DNA from: Chlamydiota bacterium
GTDB taxonomy: Bacteria > Chlamydiota > Chlamydiia > Chlamydiales > SLFE01
NCBI GenBank assembly: GCA_011065065.1
Contig: JAAKFL010000016.1
Location: forward strand, 1-17,958
Direction of reading: 5' to 3'
DNA length: 17,958 nt
The stretch's first letter is position 1. Every line of letters starts with the position of its first letter. A program made the position numbers and the translations under genes. Under the pieces are notes generated by a model. The model searched no databases, was not told the DNA's origin, and saw only the letters and a list, made by a program, of their open reading frames with translations. Below are positions 6,194-12,685 of the stretch, piece by piece.

Positions 6194-6784
6194 ATGTCGT
6201 TAGCATCCATCACATTGATCCTATTTTTGATCATGGATCCTTTAGGAAATGTGGCCTATTTTATTGAAGTGCTCAGTCATATCCCCCCCCAACAACAAAA
6301 GTGGGTGATCATTCGTGAGATGTTTATCGCTTTGGGTGTGATGATCCTTTTTTATATTATCGGAGATCTCATTCTCGATTTCTTAGAAGTGTCCGATGCA
6401 TCTGTCAGCCTCACATCCGGGACAATTCTATTCTTAGTCGCCATTAAGATTATTTTTCCGAACTCTCGAAATTCCCGTTTACAGGCAAGAGCTGACAGTG
6501 AGCCTTTTATTGTCCCTCTTGCAATCCCGTTAATAGCGGGTCCTGCCATGTTGGCCACGATCCTGCTATTTTCCCATAAGTTTGGACCTCTTGTGGTCAT
6601 TCCGATATTGATTGCCTGGTTCTTGGCATCCATGGTTTTGATCTTTTCTCGTTATTTGATGAAGGCGTTGGGAAGAAATGGATTGATTGCGATTGAACGG
6701 TTGATGGGAATGATTCTGATTTTGCTGGCGATTCAGCGATTTTTAGAGGGAATCAACTACTTCGTTGAAGCGCTCAATGGCTAA
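6194..6784 (+). CDS. MarC family integral membrane protein, second copy
   Basis: A 196-aa multi-helix inner-membrane protein in the same family as its upstream neighbour. The family signatures recur in the same order: LIMDPLGNVAYFIEVL, EPFIVPLAIPLIAGPAML, GLIAIERLMGMILILLAIQ. Outside these blocks the two copies have diverged strongly, so the duplication is old or the two arrived separately. The start is fixed by the GAGG at 6184. An uninterrupted run of eight C residues at 6283-6290 encodes part of HIPPQQQ and is a potential slippage site. The transported substrate, if any, is unknown for the family. The 3' end overlaps truA. Confidence 0.9.
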   Translation: MSLASITLILFLIMDPLGNVAYFIEVLSHIPPQQQKWVIIREMFIALGVMILFYIIGDLILDFLEVSDASVSLTSGTILFLVAIKIIFPNSRNSRLQARADSEPFIVPLAIPLIAGPAMLATILLFSHKFGPLVVIPILIAWFLASMVLIFSRYLMKALGRNGLIAIERLMGMILILLAIQRFLEGINYFVEALNG

Positions 6785-7520
6785 TCTGAAACTCATCATT
6801 GCCTATGATGGCACACGTTACTTTGGCTGGCAAAAGACCAAAATGGGGCCGAGTATTGAAGGAGTGCTTCAGGAAATTCTGGAAAAGGTGACCCAGCATC
6901 CGATAAAGCTTCAAGCAGCCAGTCGGACTGATGCTGGTGTCCATGCAGAAGGGCAAGTAGTCAATTTCATTGTTCAGGGAAATCAGCCTGAACTTTCTCA
7001 ATTCCAACTGAGTCTTAATCAACTGTTGCCGCCCGACATGGCTGTTTTGAGTGTCGAGCAGATGCCCGATTCCTTTCATCCCACTTTGGATGCCCGAATA
7101 AAAGAGTATCATTATTGTGCGACACTTGCGAGATTTCAGTGGCCACAGCATCGAATGTATTCCTGGCATTTCCCCTATCCCGTGGATTTGACCTTGATGG
7201 AAAAGGGGAGTCGATATTTGATTGGTGAACACGATTTTTCAGCTTTTACAAATGTAAATAACGAAGAACCACCAGATTATACCAGGACAATAGAGTCCAT
7301 TGATTTTTGTGAGTTAGGCGGAGGAAAAGTAGTGATTATTATTCGAGGTCATCAATTTCTTTATCGGATGGCGCGGAATCTTGTGGGTACTCTTCTTTAT
7401 GCGGGGTGTGGAAAACTTGATGTGGATCTGATTCCTGAGGTGATGGAAAGTCGCGATCGAAAGATGGCCGGAGTCACTGCGCCTTCTCATGGCCTTTTTC
7501 TTCATAAAGTCGAATATTAA
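6777..7520 (+). CDS. truA: tRNA pseudouridine synthase A
   Basis: TruA converts uridines 38-40 of tRNA anticodon stems to pseudouridine. The 247-aa protein has the catalytic aspartate D52 in SRTDAGVHAEGQV, the N-terminal IAYDGTRYFGWQ strand, the central ARIKEYHY segment, YLIGEHDFSAF, and the C-terminal GHQFLYRMARNLVGTLLYAG core, all in family order and at normal length. The ATG at 6777 is chosen over an in-frame TTG at 6765, because MANLKLIIAYDGT begins exactly where the family does and a GAAG lies upstream. It overlaps the second marC gene by eight bases and is the last gene of the operon; the inverted CGCGAAGA array follows its stop. Confidence 0.95.
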   Translation: MANLKLIIAYDGTRYFGWQKTKMGPSIEGVLQEILEKVTQHPIKLQAASRTDAGVHAEGQVVNFIVQGNQPELSQFQLSLNQLLPPDMAVLSVEQMPDSFHPTLDARIKEYHYCATLARFQWPQHRMYSWHFPYPVDLTLMEKGSRYLIGEHDFSAFTNVNNEEPPDYTRTIESIDFCELGGGKVVIIIRGHQFLYRMARNLVGTLLYAGCGKLDVDLIPEVMESRDRKMAGVTAPSHGLFLHKVEY

Positions 7521-7540
7521 TCAGCAATTTCTTTAGAAGG

Positions 7541-7667
7541 TTAACCGCGAAGAACGCGAAGATGCGCGAAGACTGGGCTAGCTCATAGTGATTTTTCTAG
7601 CCGTAGGATTTGAAAAATAGTCCGTTTCTTCGCGCATCTTCGCGGTCTTCGCGATCTTCGCGGTTAA
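7541..7667. repeat. inverted array of 9-bp CGCGAAGA units
   Basis: The left arm (7541-7572) is TTAA followed by CCGCGAAGA, ACGCGAAGA and TGCGCGAAGA. The right arm (7627-7667) is the reverse complement of TTAA, CCGCGAAGA, TCGCGAAGA, CCGCGAAGA, TGCGCGAAGA. The arms therefore match except that the right one has an extra 9-bp unit. The 54-base middle holds short inverted pairs (GGCTAG 7576-7581 with CTAGCC 7597-7602; ATTTTTC 7591-7597 with GAAAAAT 7612-7618). The 7521-7754 gap contains only this element and the next gene's promoter region. It could act as a terminator for truA. Confidence 0.85.
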
Positions 7668-7725
7668 ATTTTAAAGCCGCTATAGCTCAATTTTTTTTTA
7701 CCACATAAAAAACACGCAAATAGGG

Positions 7726-7748
7726 TATAATAGAAAGAAACAAAGGAG
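7726..7748 (+). promoter_or_regulatory. -10 box and ribosome binding site of the acyltransferase fusion gene
   Basis: A perfect TATAAT (7726-7731) is followed 11 bases later by AAGGAG (7743-7748), six bases before the GTG at 7755. The ribosome site fixes GTG as the start. No good -35 box is seen at the usual distance; TTACCA at 7698 is 22 bases away. Confidence 0.55.
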
Positions 7749-7754
7749 CCTATT

Positions 7755-10475
7755 GTGAGAAAAATTATTGAAGGACTTTTGTGTTGGTTTGTAAGAATTG
7801 CCCTTTGGTTTCGCTATCGCATTACGGTTAAGGGACTTGAAAAGTTGACTCCTGAGGCGTTAAATCGACCTGGTGGGGTTTTATTTTTGCCAAATCATGC
7901 TGCGATGGGAGTGGACCCTCTTTCCATTGTTCCGCGGATTTGGAAGAAGTATCCTGTCAGACCTTTGATTGTGGAGTATATGTATTACGCTCCCTTCATA
8001 TATCCTATTATGAAATACATTCACGGAATTCCCGTACCAAACAATGAAGTTTCCTCGAATAGTGTGAAAAAAAAGCGCAGTGACAAAGCTATGAAAGAGG
8101 CGGTTTCAGGGTTGAAAATCGGAGAAAACTTTCTGATTTATCCTTCTGGACGATTAAAAGATACGGGTTATGAGTTTATTGGTGGGGCTTCAGGTGCTCA
8201 TAGGATTATTAGTGAGAACCCTGAGTGTAATCTGGTTCTTGTTCGTTCAGTGGGATTTTGGGGAAGTAGTTTTTCCAAGGCCTACACAGGAAAATCTCCA
8301 CCATTCTTCCCAGCTCTTTGGAAGGGATTCCTGCATACTCTCAAAAACTTTATATTCTTCAACCCTCGGAGACACATCACCCTTGAATTTGAGCCGATGC
8401 CCGATGATTTTCCTCGTTATGGCACCCGTTTAGAGATGAATCGTTGGTTGGAGGAATGGTATAACAGGCCTGAAGGGTTGAACGAGGGTGATCCCGATGT
8501 GATAGGGGAGCCATTGACTCGAGTTTCCTATAGTATATGGAGCAAGCAATACTTAGAATTTCAGCCACCAAAAGCTGAAGAAGATGATCCAGAAATCAAT
8601 CTCGAAAAAATACCGGAAGAGACAAAAAATAAAGTGGTTCAGGTCATCGCAGAACTTGCTGATGTGCCGCCTCATACGATCAAGGAAAAGATGATTATTT
8701 CATCAGATCTTAGCTTGGATTCTTTGGATATGGCAGAGCTGGTTCTCTTTCTTGACGACGAGTTTGACGTCAAAGGGGTGCCGGTGATTGAGCTCACAAC
8801 AGTTGGTCGCATGATGGCCATCGCGGATCGGCAAATTATGGTGACGGATGAAGAAGAGGAACATAAGGATCTGTCACAATGGAACAAACCTGTTGAGAAA
8901 CGCCGCGTGGATATTGCCGAAGGGAAGACAATTCCAGAGGTCATCCTGAATAATGCAGCGATCATGGGTCATGATGTGTGTTGTGCGGATGACCGTTCTG
9001 GGGTTTTGGACTATCAACGAGTGAAGTTGGCGATTGTCATTCTAGCAGAATATATTCGAAATTTACCTGGAAAGCATGTTGGGGTTTTATTGCCTGCAAG
9101 TGTGGGAGCTACCTTAACAATTATGGCCTGCCAGTTAGCAGGAAAAATCCCTGTTGTGATGAATTGGACTTTGGGACCACGGCATTTAGGAGCGGTGACA
9201 GAAGCCACCGATATCCAACGTGTGATCTCATCTTGGGCTTTTATTGACAAACTGGGAAATGTCGATCTTGATTGCATCGATGATGAGCTGATTATGTTGG
9301 AAGATGTAAAGAGAGATTTCTCGATTTGGACAAAAATTAAGGGAGCGTTGACTTCCAAGAAAGGTACTAAGGCGCTGCTGAAGCATTTTAAAGTCGACCA
9401 TAAGGATGAAAATGATATTGCGGTGATTCTCTTTACCAGCGGAACTGAGAGCGCGCCGAAGGGTGTCCCTCTGAGTCATCGGAATATTTTAGAAAATTTA
9501 CGTTCTATTTGCAGGAGTGTTGATGTCTATACGAATGATACGTTTTTTGGCGTGCTGCCTCCGTTTCACTCATTTGGACTTACAGCGGGTTGTTTCTTCG
9601 GTCCACTGACAGGGATGCGTGTTTGTTATTATCCGAATCCCATTAACGGACAGGGAATGGCTAAGGGATGTGAGAAATGGAGACCAACTGTCATCTGCGC
9701 CGCTCCAACTTTCTTGAAGGGGATGCTTAAAGCCGGGCGTTATGATCAGTTTACTAGCGCGCGATGGGTGGTTTCCGGAGCCGAAGCAGCACCTCCGGAA
9801 CTGTTTGCACAGATGGAAAAAATGGGAATGGGAGGAATGCTCAAAGAGGGATATGGAGTGACAGAGTGCTCTCCTGTTTTGACCATTAACCGTTTGGACG
9901 TGGAATCCGCTGGGGTAGGACAGCCAGTGGATGGTGTCGACATTGTCATTATTCATCCTAAAACTCATGAAAAGCTTCCTCAAGGTGAAACAGGATTAAT
10001 TATCGCACGTGGACCCAATGTCTTTTCCGGTTATCTGAATCAAATGGTCGCTTCTCCATTTATCGATTTTGAAGGAGAGGATTGGTACAATACTGGGGAT
10101 TTAGGATATTTCGATGAGATCAATCGTTTGATCATCTCTGGTCGATTGAAGCGATTCATCAAGTCAGGTGGAGAAATGATCTCTCTAGGCGCTATTGAGT
10201 ATGCTCTCTTGGAAGCCGCACCTCAAAAGAAATGGGAGTTAGCGGAAGAAGGACCTTCAGTCGCAGTTTGTGGACGTGAGAGGGGTGATGAGCGAGCCCA
10301 GATCATTGCCATTACCATATTTCCTACATCTGTTGAAGAGGTGAATAGTACTCTTCGTGAAGGAGGCTTCAGCAACATTGTGAAAGTCACCGATGTGATG
10401 CAGCTGGACGAAATTCCGATTATGGGATCCGGGAAAATTTTCTATCGGGATCTCGAAACCAAATACATGACTTAA
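7755..10475 (+). CDS. aas: three-domain lipid enzyme: acyltransferase (PlsC-like), acyl carrier protein, acyl-ACP synthetase
   Basis: A 906-aa protein with three parts. (1) Residues 1-260, glycerophospholipid acyltransferase fold: LPNHAAMGVDP (H48, D54) and YPSGRLKDTG (129-138), in the places of the family's HX4D and PEGT motifs. (2) Residues 285-360, an acyl carrier domain with S323 in SLDSLDMAELVLFLDDEFDV as the phosphopantetheine attachment site. (3) Residues 395-906, an AMP-forming fatty-acid ligase: TSGTESAPKGV (561-571), GYGVTECSP, YNTGDLGYFD, GRLKRFIKSGGEMIS, and catalytic K894 in GSGKIFYRDL. Known biology: Aas enzymes activate free fatty acids and acylate lysophospholipids, and chlamydial relatives recycle host fatty acids. 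Inference: the built-in carrier hands the activated acyl chain to the acyltransferase. The start is GTG with a good ribosome site. It ends two bases from the convergent DUF255 gene. Confidence 0.92.
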   Translation: MRKIIEGLLCWFVRIALWFRYRITVKGLEKLTPEALNRPGGVLFLPNHAAMGVDPLSIVPRIWKKYPVRPLIVEYMYYAPFIYPIMKYIHGIPVPNNEVSSNSVKKKRSDKAMKEAVSGLKIGENFLIYPSGRLKDTGYEFIGGASGAHRIISENPECNLVLVRSVGFWGSSFSKAYTGKSPPFFPALWKGFLHTLKNFIFFNPRRHITLEFEPMPDDFPRYGTRLEMNRWLEEWYNRPEGLNEGDPDVIGEPLTRVSYSIWSKQYLEFQPPKAEEDDPEINLEKIPEETKNKVVQVIAELADVPPHTIKEKMIISSDLSLDSLDMAELVLFLDDEFDVKGVPVIELTTVGRMMAIADRQIMVTDEEEEHKDLSQWNKPVEKRRVDIAEGKTIPEVILNNAAIMGHDVCCADDRSGVLDYQRVKLAIVILAEYIRNLPGKHVGVLLPASVGATLTIMACQLAGKIPVVMNWTLGPRHLGAVTEATDIQRVISSWAFIDKLGNVDLDCIDDELIMLEDVKRDFSIWTKIKGALTSKKGTKALLKHFKVDHKDENDIAVILFTSGTESAPKGVPLSHRNILENLRSICRSVDVYTNDTFFGVLPPFHSFGLTAGCFFGPLTGMRVCYYPNPINGQGMAKGCEKWRPTVICAAPTFLKGMLKAGRYDQFTSARWVVSGAEAAPPELFAQMEKMGMGGMLKEGYGVTECSPVLTINRLDVESAGVGQPVDGVDIVIIHPKTHEKLPQGETGLIIARGPNVFSGYLNQMVASPFIDFEGEDWYNTGDLGYFDEINRLIISGRLKRFIKSGGEMISLGAIEYALLEAAPQKKWELAEEGPSVAVCGRERGDERAQIIAITIFPTSVEEVNSTLREGGFSNIVKVTDVMQLDEIPIMGSGKIFYRDLETKYMT

Positions 10476-10477
10476 AG

Positions 10478-12556
10478 TCACTCAGGTTCTTCTAGGGCTT
10501 GTTTCATTTCGGATAGGTCAGTGAGGGGCTCTTTGCAGACTCCCTTATGACAGATATAGACTGTTGTTTGATTCTTGACAGGCTTCTGCTCTTTGACAAA
10601 TGGAAGATAGCGGAATAACTCCTCGTTTCCCTCTCTTCTCCATACAACTGTTAGGTGAGGAATAAATGTTCGGTAAATTAACTCGAAAATCTCTTGCCGA
10701 TTCTCTTCTTTTTCATTGAGCGCCACGACAATAGTAATGGGGTGAGTATCGAAATACCTCTGTAAATTCATGACGTGATAGATGTAACCCAGTGAATATG
10801 CTTCTACTAAAGAGGAGACAGCTTTGAAAATGTCTTCCACTTCATTCAAGTAACGATCATTCAATGTGATTTCATATATGCGTAACAAATTTTCAGCGTG
10901 TATGGCATTTCCCGAAGGTTCTGAACCGTCGGAAAATTGAATGTTCCGGAAATTAATACTCGAGTCATTCAATGATGTCTGATAGAATGCTCCTTTTGTC
11001 GACTTGAACATGCTGGTGAGAACTTCACATAATTCAAGTGCCCATTTGAGCCATTCAGTTCCACGATCGGCTTCAAAAAGTGTGAGGCAGGCCCGAATCA
11101 TAAACGTATAATCTTCAAGGGTTCCAGGATGACATGCCTCGCCATCAATCCATCTTCGCAAAAGTTCTTGTCCATTCCACAGATGCCCTTTGATAAACTG
11201 TGCAGCGGTCTCTGCTGCCTCCAAGTAATCGGGTCGATTGAGGATTTTGCCTCCCATCGCCAAGCTTTGGATCATCAATCCATTCCAAGAGGTCAATACT
11301 TTCTTGTCCTTAAAGGGATGTTCTGAGGTTTCGCGAATGCTCCATAAAGTGGATTTATATTGGTTAAATGTTTCCTTCAGAGTCTCGGAGGATGTTCCTT
11401 TTTTTGAAGCAAAAGTTTCTAAGTCAACGGGGATATTGATAATATTTCTTCCATGGAAATTTCCTTGGGTGGTGATATCGTAATACTCGCAAAAATCGGT
11501 GAAATCGTCCTCCAATACCTGAATCACATCTTGGAAAAGCCACGTATAAAATAAGCCCTCTTGTCCATTGCTTTCTGAATCCTCAGCTGAATAAAAGCCT
11601 CCATTTGGATCTGTCATGTCGCGCAAAATGTAATCATATGTTTCTGTTGCAACCTCTTTATAAAGAGGATTTTCAGTGAGTTGCCAAGCCAAGACGTAAG
11701 ATTCAGAGATCACAGCGTTATCGTAGAGCATTTTTTCGAAATGAGGAATCAGCCACTTTTCATCCACTGTGTAGCGCGAGAATCCACCCCCTAAATGATC
11801 ATAAAGTCCTCCCCGATACATCATTTGAAGAGTTTTCTCAGCAAGAAAGAGGGCTCGGCTGTCTTTTGATTTAGCAGAATAGTTCATCAGAAAGGTCTGC
11901 TGGTAACCAATGGGAAACTTAGGGCTTCCCTTCATTCCTCCGTAAACAGGATCGGCAATTCTATAAAATAGTTCACAAGCATTTTCGATGACTGTGGGGT
12001 CTGGTAGCTTGTCTCCAGAAATCGACTTGTTTTGGCTCAACAGCTCAATAATAGCGGAGGCCTGAATGTTAATTTTTTTTCGCTCATCGCTTGTCCATGC
12101 CTCTCTAATGCGACCTATCAGCTCTTTCAATCCCAACAGATTGTATTGCGAAGTGGGAGGAAGGTAGGTCGCAGCAAAAATTGGTTTTTGGTCCGGTGTC
12201 AACACAAGATTCAAAGGCCATCCCGCTGTCCCTGCCATCATCGTTTGTGCCAGTTCCATATAATAAGCATCGACTTGTGGCAACTCTTCCCGATCCACTT
12301 TGATATTGATAAAGAAATCATTCATCTCTTTGGCGATTTCTTCATCCTCAAAACATTCACGCTCCATGACATGACACCAGTGGCAAGTGGCGTAACCGAT
12401 GGATAAGAAAATGGGCTTATCTTGTTCCACAGACATGTTAAATGCTTCTTGACCCCAGGGGAACCAATTGACAGGATTGTGGGCATGTTGTTGCAGATAG
12501 GGAGATTTTTCATGAATGAGTTGGTTCGTGAATTTCGGTCGATTCTTTTCAGACAT
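10478..12556 (-). CDS. DUF255 thioredoxin-domain protein (YyaL/SPATA20 family)
   Basis: A 692-aa protein of the widely conserved YyaL/SPATA20 family, whose exact reaction is unknown. The N-terminal thioredoxin-like domain (about 1-170) shows the family hallmarks HEKSPYLQQHAHNPVNWFPW, KPIFLSIGYATCHWCHVMER (redox CHWC, C58 and C61), IKVDREELPQVDAYYM and GTAGWPLNLVLTPDQKP. The rest is an all-helical barrel resembling six-hairpin glycosidases, with FPIGYQQTF, GGLYDHLGGGFSRYTVDEKW, HFEKMLYDNA and DSESNGQEGLFYTW. A final short cysteine pair (YICHKGVC) closes the protein. The length matches the family. The start at 12556 has its own promoter (12580-12608). It lies tail to tail with the fusion enzyme and divergent from the LysM gene. 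A role in redox or protein repair is only inference. Confidence 0.93.
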   Translation of the reverse strand: MSEKNRPKFTNQLIHEKSPYLQQHAHNPVNWFPWGQEAFNMSVEQDKPIFLSIGYATCHWCHVMERECFEDEEIAKEMNDFFINIKVDREELPQVDAYYMELAQTMMAGTAGWPLNLVLTPDQKPIFAATYLPPTSQYNLLGLKELIGRIREAWTSDERKKINIQASAIIELLSQNKSISGDKLPDPTVIENACELFYRIADPVYGGMKGSPKFPIGYQQTFLMNYSAKSKDSRALFLAEKTLQMMYRGGLYDHLGGGFSRYTVDEKWLIPHFEKMLYDNAVISESYVLAWQLTENPLYKEVATETYDYILRDMTDPNGGFYSAEDSESNGQEGLFYTWLFQDVIQVLEDDFTDFCEYYDITTQGNFHGRNIINIPVDLETFASKKGTSSETLKETFNQYKSTLWSIRETSEHPFKDKKVLTSWNGLMIQSLAMGGKILNRPDYLEAAETAAQFIKGHLWNGQELLRRWIDGEACHPGTLEDYTFMIRACLTLFEADRGTEWLKWALELCEVLTSMFKSTKGAFYQTSLNDSSINFRNIQFSDGSEPSGNAIHAENLLRIYEITLNDRYLNEVEDIFKAVSSLVEAYSLGYIYHVMNLQRYFDTHPITIVVALNEKEENRQEIFELIYRTFIPHLTVVWRREGNEELFRYLPFVKEQKPVKNQTTVYICHKGVCKEPLTDLSEMKQALEEPE

Positions 12557-12579
12557 GATCGAGGTTACCCTTTTTTTTA

Positions 12580-12608
12580 ATTGTACAAAGTCGAGTTAAA
12601 CTAAACAA
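12580..12608 (-). promoter_or_regulatory. promoter of the DUF255 gene
   Basis: Read on the minus strand, TTGTTT (12608-12603), a 17-base spacer and TACAAT (12585-12580) make a sigma-70-like promoter, 23 bases before the ATG. The -10 box is part of the palindrome TTGTACAA (12581-12588). Confidence 0.5.
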
Positions 12609-12622
12609 TAAATTTTCTGGAT

Positions 12623-12651
12623 TTGCAAATTAGATTCAGGTATTGTACAAA
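12623..12651 (+). promoter_or_regulatory. promoter of the coiled-coil LysM gene
   Basis: TTGCAA (12623-12628), a 17-base spacer and TACAAA (12646-12651) form a plausible promoter, divergent from the one at 12580. Its -10 also overlaps a TTGTACAA palindrome (12643-12650). Confidence 0.45.
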
Positions 12652-12673
12652 TAACTTTGATTTGCATCAGTAT

Positions 12674-12678
12674 GGGGG
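12674..12678 (+). promoter_or_regulatory. ribosome binding site GGGGG deciding the LysM gene start
   Basis: The G run lies seven bases before the ATG at 12686. It argues against the in-frame TTG at 12623, which would lie inside the predicted promoter. Confidence 0.5.
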
Positions 12679-12685
12679 TAAAAGC

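Noticed and set aside
6765..6776. TTG start for truA
   Set aside because: The ATG at 6777 gives the family-standard N-terminus and has a usable ribosome site.
12623..12685. N-terminal extension of the LysM protein from the TTG at 12623
   Set aside because: The extension lies over the predicted promoter, is not signal-like, and the ATG at 12686 has a ribosome site and a proper basic n-region.
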